64,000 nucleotides of DNA from AV80 sp035536995 (GTDB lineage Bacteria > Verrucomicrobiota > Verrucomicrobiia > Chthoniobacterales > UBA10450), in the NCBI GenBank assembly GCA_035536995.1, contig DATLNB010000042.1, forward strand, positions 1-64,000, given 5' to 3'. Of this stretch, positions 40,814 to 50,129 are shown one piece after another. The first letter of the stretch is position 1. Every line of letters begins with the position of its first letter. Below the pieces are notes generated by a model. The model searched no databases. It saw only the letters and a list, made by a program, of their open reading frames with translations, and had not been told where the DNA came from. Position numbers and translations under genes: made by a program.

Positions 40814-43800
40814 ATGTTCGACCGGATTATCCAATTTTCGCTGCGCAACCGGCTCTTCGTCGTCGCGTTCGCCGCGCTGCTCGCGGCTTACGGCGGTTAC
40901 ATCGTCACGAAGCTGCCCGTTGATGTCTTCCCCGATCTCAACCGTCCTACGGTAACGATCTTCACCGAATCAGGCGGGCTCGCGCCGGAGGAGGTGGAGT
41001 CGCTCGTTTCGTTTCCAATCGAATCAGCGATGAATGGCGCCGCCGGCGTGCAAAGAGTGCGCTCCGTTTCTTCGATCGGACTGAGCATTGTTTTCGTCGA
41101 GTTCGGCTTTGAGCAGAACGTTTACGTCGCGCGCCAGATCGTAGCGGAGCGGTTGCAACAGGTGGCCGAACAACTTCCGCCGGCTGCCAAGCCCGTGCTC
41201 GCTCCGGTTAGTTCCCTGATGGGCGAGATCATGCTGGTGGGCCTGACCAGCGACGATCCGAAAATCACCCCGATGGACCTGAGGACTATCGCCGACTGGG
41301 ACATCCGGAAACGGCTGCTCGCCGTCCCGGGTCTCGCCCAAATCAGTGTGATCGGCGGCGAGCTCAAACAGTATCAGGTGCTGGTCGATCCATTTAAACT
41401 TCGCAACTTCGACGTCTCGCTGCACGACGTCGAAGAGGCGGCCAAGAACGCGAATGTGAATTCGACCGGCGGCTTTCTCCTCGGCCCCTATACGGAGGGG
41501 CTTATTCGAAACCTGGCCCGCGTCCGGAACCTGGACGATCTCCGCAATTCCGTCATCCCAGTGAAACGCAAGGATGGCGCCGCGCTCACCCTGGGTCAGG
41601 TCGCTGATATCCGGCTCGGTGGTCCGCTCGCGAAACGCGGAGACGCCGGGGTGAATGGCGCGCCGGCCGTCATCCTTTCGATTCAAAAACAGCCCGGCGC
41701 CAGTACGCCCGAGCTAACCAAACAGATCGAGCGGGAGCTGCGAAACATGCAGGCCGGCCTTCCGCAGGGCGTCAGGATTCACAGCGGCATCTTCCGCCAG
41801 AGCACCTTCATCGAGAATGCGATACGCAATATCGAAGTCGCTCTGCGCGACGGCGCGATCTTCGTCGTGATCGTGCTCTTTCTCTTCCTCCTCAATTTTC
41901 GCACAACCGTCATTACCCTGACTGCGATCCCGCTCTCGCTTCTCGTAACCGCGCTTGTTTTCCATTATTTCGGAATCTCGATTAACACCATGACGCTCGG
42001 CGGTCTCGCCGTGGCGATTGGCGAGCTGGTCGATGACGCGATCGTGGACGTGGAGAATGTCTTCCGGCGGTTGCGCGAGAATCGGCAATTACCGAACCCG
42101 CGGCCTGCCCTGGAAGTTGTCTACCGCGCCTCGAGCGAAGTGCGCAATTCCATCGTGATCGCGACCGCGGTGGTGGTGCTGGTTTTCGTCCCTCTGTTCG
42201 CTCTGGGGGGGATCGAAGGCCGAATCTTTGCGCCGCTCGGCATTGCTTACATCACAAGCATTATCGCGTCCCTCTTCGTCTCGCTCACCGTAACGCCGGC
42301 CCTCTGTTCCTATTTGCTGCCGAAAATGAAACGGATGAAACACTCGGCCGACTCCTGGATGGTGCGCAACATCAAGGCGCTCGAGGCGCGCGTCCTCGCC
42401 TTCGGGTTCGGCCGGTCAAACTTCGTCCTCGGCGTTTTCGCGATCATCGTCCTCATTGCGCTGGCCACGGTGCCATTCTTTGGCCGCGAGTTTCTTCCGC
42501 CGTTCAACGAAGGCAGCCTCACGATCAACGTCTTCGTCCCGCCCAGCACTTCGCTGGTTGAATCCAATCGAATCGCGTCCCTGGCCGAACGCATCGTCAT
42601 GGAGGTGCCGGAGATAATCATGGTCGGACGACGGACCGGGCGCGCCGAGCTCGACGAGCACGCGGAAGGCGTCCATTACTCGGAAATCGATGCGGAGCTG
42701 CGCGAATCTACGCGCGGCCGTGAGGAAATCCTGAACGACATCCGCGCCCGGCTCGAACAAATCCCCGGCATCTCAATCAGCATTGGCCAGCCCATCTCGC
42801 ATCGGATCGATCATCTTCTTTCCGGGGTGCGGGCGCAGATCGCAGTTAAAATTTTCGGCGACGATCTGAATCTATTGCGCCAGAAAGCCGGGGAAGTGGA
42901 GGAGCTGATGAAGACGATTCCCGGGATGGTCGACATCTTTGCCGAGCGGCTGGTCATGATCCCGCAACTCCACGTGGACATAGATCGAGACCAGGCGCGC
43001 CGCCACGGGGTCATGGTCGGCGAAGTGGCGAACTACGCAGAGCTGGCGATGCAGGGTAAAACTGTTTCGCAAATCCTCGAGGGGAGCCGCACCTTCGATG
43101 TCGTCCTGCGTCTTAGCGATCAGGCGCGAAACGACGCGGACGCCATTCGCGCCATCCCGGTCGACACCGCGAATGGCCGGGTCCTGCCCTTGAGCCAGCT
43201 CGCTACCGTGCAGGAGGCGAAAGGACCAAATCAGATCAATCGCGAAGGGGTGCAACGCCGCATCTATATCGCGGCCAACGTGACGGGCCGCGACCTGGTC
43301 GGCGCCGTCCAGGAGCTGCAACGAAAAATTGCCGAGAAAATAAATCTTCCAACCGGGTATTACGTTACCTACGGCGGACAATTCGAGAGCCAGGCCTCCG
43401 CATCGCGTCTGATTTCGATCCTGAGTGTGATCTCATTGCTCGGCATGTTCGTCGTCCTCTACGCCCACTTCAAAAGCGCGATGTTCGCCGTCCAAATCAT
43501 GCTGAACATCCCGATGGCGGTGATCGGCTCTGTCGCCGGGGTCTGGCTGATGGGCGGCACCATGTCGATCGCGACCATGGTCGGCTTTATCACCCTGGCC
43601 GGCATCGCGTCCCGCAACGGCATCATGATGATCTCGCATTATTTGCATCTCATGCGGGAGGAGGGAGAGAGCTTCACGAAAGAGATGATCGTGCGCGGCA
43701 CTCAGGAGCGGCTCGTCCCAGTCCTGATGACCGCGCTGACTGCCGGGCTGGCCTTGATCCCGTTAATCATCGCCGCCGACGAACCCGGCCGTGAAATTCT

Positions 43801-43975
43801 GCATCCGGTCGCGGTCGTTATCTTCAGCGGCATCTTTACCAGTACGCTTTTGGACTTCATCGTCACGCCACTCGTCTTTTGGCGGTTCGGCAAAAAAAGT
43901 GCCGAGCGTCTCGCTGCCAGGGGATCGCACAGCTCCGCGCTCCACGAACCAGCACCAGCCACAGCCCTGGCCTAA
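40814..43975 (+). CDS. Heavy-metal RND transporter (CusA/CzcA family)
   Basis: A 1053-residue inner-membrane pump with 12 membrane helices and two large periplasmic loops (about 30-330 and 560-860). It starts MFDRIIQFSLRNRLFVV and has the TM4 block LGGLAVAIGELVDDAIVDVEN, whose acidic residues carry the proton relay of HME-RND transporters. SVSSIGLSIVFVEF and GGLAPEEVESLVSFPIE also belong to this family. It takes metal ions from the periplasm and expels them through the CzcC-like channel. The specific metal (Cu/Ag or Zn/Co/Cd) is not certain from sequence alone. Confidence 0.93.
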   Translation: MFDRIIQFSLRNRLFVVAFAALLAAYGGYIVTKLPVDVFPDLNRPTVTIFTESGGLAPEEVESLVSFPIESAMNGAAGVQRVRSVSSIGLSIVFVEFGFEQNVYVARQIVAERLQQVAEQLPPAAKPVLAPVSSLMGEIMLVGLTSDDPKITPMDLRTIADWDIRKRLLAVPGLAQISVIGGELKQYQVLVDPFKLRNFDVSLHDVEEAAKNANVNSTGGFLLGPYTEGLIRNLARVRNLDDLRNSVIPVKRKDGAALTLGQVADIRLGGPLAKRGDAGVNGAPAVILSIQKQPGASTPELTKQIERELRNMQAGLPQGVRIHSGIFRQSTFIENAIRNIEVALRDGAIFVVIVLFLFLLNFRTTVITLTAIPLSLLVTALVFHYFGISINTMTLGGLAVAIGELVDDAIVDVENVFRRLRENRQLPNPRPALEVVYRASSEVRNSIVIATAVVVLVFVPLFALGGIEGRIFAPLGIAYITSIIASLFVSLTVTPALCSYLLPKMKRMKHSADSWMVRNIKALEARVLAFGFGRSNFVLGVFAIIVLIALATVPFFGREFLPPFNEGSLTINVFVPPSTSLVESNRIASLAERIVMEVPEIIMVGRRTGRAELDEHAEGVHYSEIDAELRESTRGREEILNDIRARLEQIPGISISIGQPISHRIDHLLSGVRAQIAVKIFGDDLNLLRQKAGEVEELMKTIPGMVDIFAERLVMIPQLHVDIDRDQARRHGVMVGEVANYAELAMQGKTVSQILEGSRTFDVVLRLSDQARNDADAIRAIPVDTANGRVLPLSQLATVQEAKGPNQINREGVQRRIYIAANVTGRDLVGAVQELQRKIAEKINLPTGYYVTYGGQFESQASASRLISILSVISLLGMFVVLYAHFKSAMFAVQIMLNIPMAVIGSVAGVWLMGGTMSIATMVGFITLAGIASRNGIMMISHYLHLMREEGESFTKEMIVRGTQERLVPVLMTALTAGLALIPLIIAADEPGREILHPVAVVIFSGIFTSTLLDFIVTPLVFWRFGKKSAERLAARGSHSSALHEPAPATALA

Positions 43976-44029
43976 TGAACGCCGCGCGCAGATTCCAAAT
44001 CAGTTTTCAGCTGAATAAACAACCAAACA

Positions 44030-44044
44030 TCAGTGTCACACTGA
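44030..44044. promoter_or_regulatory. Palindrome TCAGTGT-C-ACACTGA
   Basis: A perfect 15-base palindrome 10 bases before ATG 44055, between the RND gene and the His-rich protein gene. It could be a repressor site or a stem that limits read-through. No second copy was seen in the window. Confidence 0.4.
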
Positions 44045-44054
44045 GACTACAACC

Positions 44055-44507
44055 ATGAAAACCACATCATCCATCATTCACAAAAACATCTTCGCGTTCG
44101 CCCTTGCGCTGACCGCAATGGCATTGCCTTTCTCGATCCTCAGCGCCCATGAAGGACACGATCACGGGAAATCGCCGGCCCCTCACGCGGCCGATTCAGC
44201 AGCCGACGCCTGGAAAAACGCGCAGGCTTCGTTGAAAGCAATCCAGGCCGCCGCGGTCGCGAAGCAGCACGAGCCAATTCACCACGAGCAGGAAAAATTA
44301 GTCATCGCCTTGAAGCAGATTCAGGAGCTGGGCGGCGGGACCGACAAGGCGCGCCTCGAAGGTGCAATCAAGAACGCGATCGCGGCATCCGAGAAGGTGC
44401 ATAGCGCGGCGGACGCGAAGGATTTTGCGAAAGTCGAAACCAGCCTGAAGACCCTCGAATCCACCATGGCGATGGTTGAGAAGCAGCTGGCGCCCTCGGC
44501 GAAATAG
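44055..44507 (+). CDS. Exported His-rich hypothetical protein
   Basis: A 150-residue protein with signal peptide (FAFALALTAMALPFSILSA) and a metal-binding-like AHEGHDHGKSPAPHA start to the mature part. The rest is a helical bundle (AWKNAQASLKAIQAAAVAKQ, EKLVIALKQIQELGG, VETSLKTLESTMAMVEKQL). The HEGHDHG box matches that in the adaptor protein upstream. It probably binds metal in the periplasm for the adjoining efflux system. Confidence 0.72.
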   Translation: MKTTSSIIHKNIFAFALALTAMALPFSILSAHEGHDHGKSPAPHAADSAADAWKNAQASLKAIQAAAVAKQHEPIHHEQEKLVIALKQIQELGGGTDKARLEGAIKNAIAASEKVHSAADAKDFAKVETSLKTLESTMAMVEKQLAPSAK

Positions 44508-44538
44508 GAGGCCATCGCGGCGAGCCGGCCCCGGTTTT

Positions 44539-45882
44539 TCACCCGCCTCTCAGCAGTGAGAAGGCGAGGCCAACCAGGCCGCTGCCCACGACCACGGGAA
44601 TAACCCCCCACTTCCAACGGAGCATTCCCACAAAGGCCACTGCCGCGACGGCTACCGCAAACCAATCGAGCCCGCGATTTGCGGGAAAGAGAACGTGGAG
44701 ACCGAACCAGACCGCGAGGTTTAATACGACGCCGACCACGGCTGCGGTCACCGCGGAGAGCGCGGCGGTGAGCGCCTTGTTACCGCGGAGGCGCTCGATG
44801 TAAGGCGCACCCATGAAGATCCAGATGAAGCAGGGGACAAACGTAGCCCACGTGGTGACGAACGCCCCTAATGTGGCCGCGAACAGAGGCGGCAAATTGC
44901 CGGGCTTATTCCAACCCCCAAGAAAACCAACGAATTGCAGCACCATGATGAGCGGGCCCGGCGTGGATTCGGCGAGGCCAAGGCCGTCGAGCATCTGTCC
45001 GGGTCCGAGCCACTGGTACGTCTCGATTGCCTGTTGTGAGACGTACGGCAGGACAGCGTAGGCGCCGCCGAACGTCACCATGGCTGCTTTGCTAAAGAAC
45101 AACCCCTCCCGCCACAAAGTGTGTTCCGGACCGAACGCCATCAGGGCGAGGAGCAACGGCGCCCACCAAATGACCAGTCCGATTGCGAAAATCGACAGGG
45201 TCCGAACGGGGGAGGGCTGCTGATGAACGGGCGTCTCGCCCTCATCGGCGATCACCTCTCCGCCTCCATCCGCGGGCGGACCGTGGCCGCTGGCCACCGC
45301 GAAACGCTGCGGCCAGAGTTTGCCCCCAACCGCCCCGATAACAATTGCGCTCGCGACAATCACCGGGAACGGCACTTTCAGGAAAAAAATGCCGATGAAA
45401 GCCAGAACGGCGATCGCCCACATCGCTTCGTTCTTGAGCGCTTTCCGGCCGATCCGAATCACCGCGGCAGCAACGATCGCGAGCACGGCCGGCTTGAGCC
45501 CGTAGAAAACCGCCGCGATCCAGGGCACGCTGCCGTACGCGACATAAACATAACTGAGTCCCCAGAGGATGAACATCGAGGGGATAACGAAGAGCGCGCC
45601 GGCCACAATGCCGCCCCATGTCCGATGCAAAAGCCACCCGATATAAACGGCGAGCTGCTGCGCTTCCGGTCCCGGCAACAACATGCAGAAATTCAAGGCA
45701 TGCAGGAATCGCGACTCACTGATCCACCTCTTTTTCTCGACCAACTCGGTGTGCATGATCGCGATCTGGCCGGTCGGTCCCCCGAACGAGATGAATCCCA
45801 GTTTCAGCCAAAACTGAAAGGCCTCGCGGAACGAAGGCGCGCGAGCGTGCTTCTGATCAGATGGCGGAAGGTCAATCTCCAT
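44539..45882 (-). CDS. chrA: Chromate transporter, long (two-domain) form
   Basis: A 447-residue inner-membrane protein with two homologous CHR domains (about 15-190 and 245-440). The family blocks are FWLKLGFISFGGPTGQIAIMH near the start and GPEAQQLAVYIGWLLHRTWGG, repeated in the second half as FFSKAAMVTFGGAYAVLPYV and ESTPGPLIMVLQFVGFLGGW. It expels chromate, probably by proton antiport. It is transcribed away from the next metal-linked gene at 45983. Confidence 0.9.
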   Translation of the reverse strand: MEIDLPPSDQKHARAPSFREAFQFWLKLGFISFGGPTGQIAIMHTELVEKKRWISESRFLHALNFCMLLPGPEAQQLAVYIGWLLHRTWGGIVAGALFVIPSMFILWGLSYVYVAYGSVPWIAAVFYGLKPAVLAIVAAAVIRIGRKALKNEAMWAIAVLAFIGIFFLKVPFPVIVASAIVIGAVGGKLWPQRFAVASGHGPPADGGGEVIADEGETPVHQQPSPVRTLSIFAIGLVIWWAPLLLALMAFGPEHTLWREGLFFSKAAMVTFGGAYAVLPYVSQQAIETYQWLGPGQMLDGLGLAESTPGPLIMVLQFVGFLGGWNKPGNLPPLFAATLGAFVTTWATFVPCFIWIFMGAPYIERLRGNKALTAALSAVTAAVVGVVLNLAVWFGLHVLFPANRGLDWFAVAVAAVAFVGMLRWKWGVIPVVVGSGLVGLAFSLLRGG

Positions 45883-45982
45883 GCGGAATCACTCTCTCAT
45901 TTGCGCAGGTCTCGCGGATGTCGTCACTTGATTCGGGTGCCGATCGCCGAGTGCGCTCTCCAAATTTGAATGACACAATTTT

Positions 45983-46927
45983 ATGAAAACCTGTCTCACT
46001 TTCTCCATTGCCATCCTGCTTTGCCGGGCCGCGTTCGCGGCGGAAGGAACTCACGGGCAGCACGACCACCATCATGCCGCCGGGACGGTGGCCAGCGAGG
46101 TCGTCCCGGTGGCAACTCGCACCGCCGGCAAATCAACGCCGACGGTAATTCGGCTAACAGGCCACGACGGCAAACCGATCGGGTTGGACCAACTGGAAGT
46201 CGCGCACACCGAGAAGATCCACCTCCTGGTCATCGATCAAAGCCTGACCGATTACCATCATCTGCATCCGGTCGCCGGCGATAAGCCAGGCGAATATCGC
46301 TTCGATTTCGCGCCGCGTTTCGGCGGCACGTATCACATCTGGGCTGATGTTGTCCCGAAAAGCACCGGCCAGCAGGAATACTCGAAGACGACGGTGAAAG
46401 TAGATGGACCGCCCGGCACTCCGGTCAATTCGGTCAAGACTTCCGCGGACGTGGATGGCTACCGGTTCAATCTGACGACAGAGAACAACACAGCGCTCCA
46501 GTCCGGGAAAGCGACTGTGGTGAAGGTGAAAGTAACGGGACCCGATGGACGCGACTTTTCGAAACTGGAACCAGTCATGGGAGCGTTTGCGCACATGGTT
46601 GCTTTTCCAACCGACCTTGGCTCGGTCACCCACGTCCATCCCATGGGCGCGGAACCGAAAGCGAACGCAGAACGCGGCGGCCCGGAACTGAGCTTTCACG
46701 TGGAGGCGGACAAGCCCGGCTTCCAAAAGTTTTTCCTCCAGACGCAAATCGACGGGAAGGAAAAATTCGCTGCGTTCGGTTTGAACGTTGAGCCGGCAGC
46801 GGCGGCGACGACGAGTAACTCTCCGGCACCTGCCGAAGCGGTTTACACGTGTCCCATGCATCCGGAGGTGAAACAAAAGGGTCCCGGGAAATGCCCGAAA
46901 TGCGGGATGGCGCTGGTCGCGAAATGA
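45983..46927 (+). CDS. Exported protein with C-terminal heavy-metal-binding domain
   Basis: A 314-residue protein with signal peptide (LTFSIAILLCRAAFA), a His-rich start (HGQHDHHHAAG) and a long beta-rich middle with conserved His pairs (YHHLHPVAGDKPGEYRF, GSVTHVHPMGAEP). The last 30 residues are a heavy-metal-binding zinc-ribbon-like domain (YTCPMHPEVKQKGPGKCPKC), the same unit that occurs twice at the N-terminus of the ATPase at 47750. It probably delivers or holds copper in the periplasm. The stop overlaps the next start (ATGA). Confidence 0.8.
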   Translation: MKTCLTFSIAILLCRAAFAAEGTHGQHDHHHAAGTVASEVVPVATRTAGKSTPTVIRLTGHDGKPIGLDQLEVAHTEKIHLLVIDQSLTDYHHLHPVAGDKPGEYRFDFAPRFGGTYHIWADVVPKSTGQQEYSKTTVKVDGPPGTPVNSVKTSADVDGYRFNLTTENNTALQSGKATVVKVKVTGPDGRDFSKLEPVMGAFAHMVAFPTDLGSVTHVHPMGAEPKANAERGGPELSFHVEADKPGFQKFFLQTQIDGKEKFAAFGLNVEPAAAATTSNSPAPAEAVYTCPMHPEVKQKGPGKCPKCGMALVAK

Positions 46928-47736
46928 AAACGAAGCGAATCCTGGGGCAAACACTCATTGTTTTCCTTTCGTTAGGCCTGGTTTCGATCGCCATGGCGCA
47001 CGACACCTGGCTGGGGCCCGACCGTTATGAGGTCGCGCCAAAAACCGTCGTGACGCTCGACCTGACCAGCGGGATGGAATTTCCGGCGCTGGAGACCGGC
47101 CCGAAACGAGAACGAGTCGAGGCCGCGAAATGCCGGCTCGCGGAACGGACCTTCGGCATCGCAGATATTTCCGCGGGACCCAAATCGCTGGTCTTCAAAC
47201 TCGAGCTCGTGGACCCGGGCGTGGCCACGATCTGGGTAATGCTCCCGCCGAGATCAATCGAGCTGACTGCCGAACAAGTTAAAGAATACCTTGATGAGAT
47301 TGAGGCGCCTGCCGATCTGCGAAAGCAATGGGCGGAGATGAGCCCGCCCCGGTGGCGCGAGAGTTACACCAAGCATCCGAAAACATTTATCCGGGTGGGC
47401 GACGCGAAGGCCGACCGTTCATGGGAAAAACCAGTTGGGATGGCGCTGGAGATCGTGCCGGAGAACGATCCCACGACGTTGCGCGCAGGCGACGAGCTTA
47501 CCGTTCGCGTCTTGAAGAACGGAGAGCCGTTCCCCGGGTTTGCCTTGAACGCCGTGGCCGGAGGCGCGACCAGGGGCGAAACGAAAAAGAGCGATGCAGC
47601 GGGCAGAATTGTTTTTCGAATGGATAAAGCCGGGCCGTGGCTGCTGCGAGGAACGGATGTCCGGCGCTCCACGAGGAGCGATGCTGATTGGGAAAGCGAT
47701 TTCGCGACGCTGACTTTGGCAGTGAAAGAGAAGTAG
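46924..47736 (+). CDS. Exported DUF4198-family protein
   Basis: A 270-residue protein with signal peptide (GQTLIVFLSLGLVSIAMA) and the HDTWLGPDRYEVAPKTVVTL opening typical of DUF4198. The family is made of periplasmic beta-sandwich proteins linked to nickel/cobalt or other metal uptake and efflux. Two Ig-like parts are visible (VGMALEIVPENDPTTLRAGD and ARGETKKSDAAGRI). ATG 46924 was chosen because it overlaps the previous stop and starts the signal peptide. It lies 13 bases before the ATPase gene. Confidence 0.82.
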   Translation: MKTKRILGQTLIVFLSLGLVSIAMAHDTWLGPDRYEVAPKTVVTLDLTSGMEFPALETGPKRERVEAAKCRLAERTFGIADISAGPKSLVFKLELVDPGVATIWVMLPPRSIELTAEQVKEYLDEIEAPADLRKQWAEMSPPRWRESYTKHPKTFIRVGDAKADRSWEKPVGMALEIVPENDPTTLRAGDELTVRVLKNGEPFPGFALNAVAGGATRGETKKSDAAGRIVFRMDKAGPWLLRGTDVRRSTRSDADWESDFATLTLAVKEK

Positions 47737-47749
47737 CAGGGACGATCCG

Positions 47750-50047
47750 GTGGACGACGGCTCTTGTTGCGAACACGGCGACCACGCCGAACACGCGGCC
47801 CCGGCGCCGCTGCGTTCGGCTAAATATTTCTGCCCGATGTGCGCCGGAGTCGAGAGCGAGACACCCGGCAGTTGTCCGAAGTGCGGGATGGCCCTGGAAC
47901 GGAACCGCGCCTATCGCGAACAACCGACAGTCATCTACACCTGCCCGATGCACCCTGAGATCGAGCAGGAAGGGCCGGGCCCCTGCCCGATTTGCGGAAT
48001 GGCTCTCGAGCCGAAAATCATCGCCGGAGAGCCTGACCACGACGACCCCGAGTTGACCGACATGGCGCGGCGCCTTGCAATTGGCACCGTCCTGACGTTG
48101 CCCGTGTTTGTCCTGGCCATGTCGCATCTGGTTCCGAACGCGCCGGGCTGGTTCTCCGGCGACACTTCGCGCTGGACCCAATTCTTGCTGACAACGCCGG
48201 TAGTACTTTGGGGTGGGTGGCCGTTCTTCGTGCGTGGGGCGCGGTCCCTGGTCAACCGCCATTTCAACATGTTTACCCTGATCGCGATCGGCGTCGGCGT
48301 GGCCTGGGTCTACAGCTGTATCGCTCTCTTTTTCCCGGGACTGTTTCCACATACAACCGGCCATCACGAGAAACCCGGCCTTTATTTCGAAGCGGCCGCC
48401 ATGATTACGGTGCTCGTGCTTCTTGGCCAGGTCCTGGAGTTGCGCGCCCGGCGACGCACCGGCAAAGCGATCCGCTCACTGCTCGACCTGACACCGCCGA
48501 CGGCACGCCTTATCGCTGACGACGACGAGCGCGACGTCCCGGTAGCGGAAGTCGTTTCCGGTAATCAGCTCCGGGTGCGGCCCGGCGAAAAAATCCCGGT
48601 CGACGGGCGGGTGGTCGAAGGACGCACGACCGTGAACGAATCGATGATCACGGGGGAAGCGTTGCCGGTTGAAAAAGGAGCCGGCGACAAAGTGATCGGC
48701 GGAACGTTGAACAATACCGGCAGCTTCGTCATGCACGCAGAGCGCGTCGGCGACGAAACTGTGCTCGCCCAAATCGTGCGAATGGTTTCGGACGCCCAAC
48801 GGAGCCGGGCCCCGATCCAACGACTGGCGGACACGGTGTCGGCGTATTTCGTTCCGGCAGTCCTGGCAGCGGCGCTGATTACCTTCATCGGATGGTTTTG
48901 GATTGGGCCCGAGCCGCGGCTCGCCCATGCCATTATCAATTCCGTGGCGGTCCTGATCATCGCGTGTCCCTGCGCGCTCGGCCTGGCCACTCCGATGTCC
49001 ATCATGGTGGGCGTCGGCCGGGGCGCGCACGCCGGTGTCCTGGTCAGGAACGCGTCAACGCTCGAACAGTTGGAGAAGGTCAACACCCTGGTGGTCGATA
49101 AGACTGGAACGCTGACCGAGGGAAAGCCGCGCGTCACAAAAATCGTCGCGTTGGAAGGCATCGCTGAAGAAGAGTTGCTCTCGGCCGCCGCCTCGATCGA
49201 ACAACAAAGCGAGCATCCCCTGGCCGAAGCGATCGTCACTGCGGCCCGCGAGCGGAGCCTGACGCTGACGAAGGTCCACGATTTCGTTTCCACGACGGGC
49301 GGCGGGGTGACCGCGAAATCTCAGGAGAACGTGATCGCCGTTGGCCAGCTCTCATTCATCCAAACTGTAGTTGGAGGGACGGACGCTGTGCCGCCGCCAT
49401 TAATAGAAGAGGCGACTGCGCTTCAATCGCAGGGTAACACCGTCGTGTTCGCCGCGATCAATAGCCGGCCCGCAGGTCTCATCGCGATCGCCGATCCGAT
49501 CAAGGCGTCAACCCGCGACGCTCTCCGTGAATTGAAACGCCTCGGATTAAATCCGATCATGATCACCGGCGACAACGAGCGGACGGCGCAGGCGGTTGCC
49601 AGACAGCTCGGCATCGAACGCGTTGAGGCAGGCGTGGCGCCAGCCGACAAGCATGCGCGCATCGAAGCTTTGCGGGGCACCGGTTCAGTTGTGGCCATGG
49701 CGGGCGACGGGATCAACGACGCGCCGGCGCTGGCCGCGGCTGATGTCGGCATCGCCATGGGCACGGGAACCGACGTCGCGATGGAGAGTGCCGGAATCAC
49801 GCTCGTAAAGGGTGACCTGAACGGGATCGTGCACGCGATTCGTTTGAGTCGCGCCGTGATGCGCAACATCCGGCAGAATCTGTTTTTCGCTTTCGTCTAT
49901 AACGCGCTCGGGGTCCCGCTTGCGGCCGGAGCGCTCTACCCATTTTTCGGGTGGCTTCTCAGCCCAATGATCGCCGGCGCAGCCATGAGTTTGAGCTCGG
50001 TCTCGGTGATCGGAAACGCGTTGCGGTTGCAGAAGGCGAAGCTTTAG
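47750..50047 (+). CDS. copA: Cu(I)-type P1B ATPase with two heavy-metal-binding domains
   Basis: A 765-residue cation pump that starts at GTG 47750. The cytoplasmic N-terminus has a Cys/His-rich run (SCCEHGDHAEH) and two zinc-ribbon-like metal domains (residues 28-50, CPMCAGV..., and 65-88, CPMHPEI...). The core has the TM6 motif CPC in IIACPCALGLATP, phosphorylation site DKTGT, and GDGINDAPALAAADV. The MSLSSVSVI block in the last helix is the P1B-1 signature for copper. It pumps Cu+ or Ag+ out of the cytoplasm. It lies in an operon with two exported metal-linked proteins. Confidence 0.9.
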   Translation: MDDGSCCEHGDHAEHAAPAPLRSAKYFCPMCAGVESETPGSCPKCGMALERNRAYREQPTVIYTCPMHPEIEQEGPGPCPICGMALEPKIIAGEPDHDDPELTDMARRLAIGTVLTLPVFVLAMSHLVPNAPGWFSGDTSRWTQFLLTTPVVLWGGWPFFVRGARSLVNRHFNMFTLIAIGVGVAWVYSCIALFFPGLFPHTTGHHEKPGLYFEAAAMITVLVLLGQVLELRARRRTGKAIRSLLDLTPPTARLIADDDERDVPVAEVVSGNQLRVRPGEKIPVDGRVVEGRTTVNESMITGEALPVEKGAGDKVIGGTLNNTGSFVMHAERVGDETVLAQIVRMVSDAQRSRAPIQRLADTVSAYFVPAVLAAALITFIGWFWIGPEPRLAHAIINSVAVLIIACPCALGLATPMSIMVGVGRGAHAGVLVRNASTLEQLEKVNTLVVDKTGTLTEGKPRVTKIVALEGIAEEELLSAAASIEQQSEHPLAEAIVTAARERSLTLTKVHDFVSTTGGGVTAKSQENVIAVGQLSFIQTVVGGTDAVPPPLIEEATALQSQGNTVVFAAINSRPAGLIAIADPIKASTRDALRELKRLGLNPIMITGDNERTAQAVARQLGIERVEAGVAPADKHARIEALRGTGSVVAMAGDGINDAPALAAADVGIAMGTGTDVAMESAGITLVKGDLNGIVHAIRLSRAVMRNIRQNLFFAFVYNALGVPLAAGALYPFFGWLLSPMIAGAAMSLSSVSVIGNALRLQKAKL

Positions 50048-50129
50048 GTGGATCGAGCGCTCCCTCGCTCCATGGTGAATGCCGCTTTCGGGCCCTGAAC
50101 TTATCGAGCGGCGGAGCGCTCGATCCACC
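50047..50129. repeat. Inverted repeat with 17-bp perfect arms
   Basis: GGTGGATCGAGCGCTCC (50047-50063) and GGAGCGCTCGATCCACC (50113-50129) are exact inverted copies with 49 bases between. The left arm starts at the last base of the ATPase stop codon, and the right arm ends one base before ATG 50130. Confidence 0.9.
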
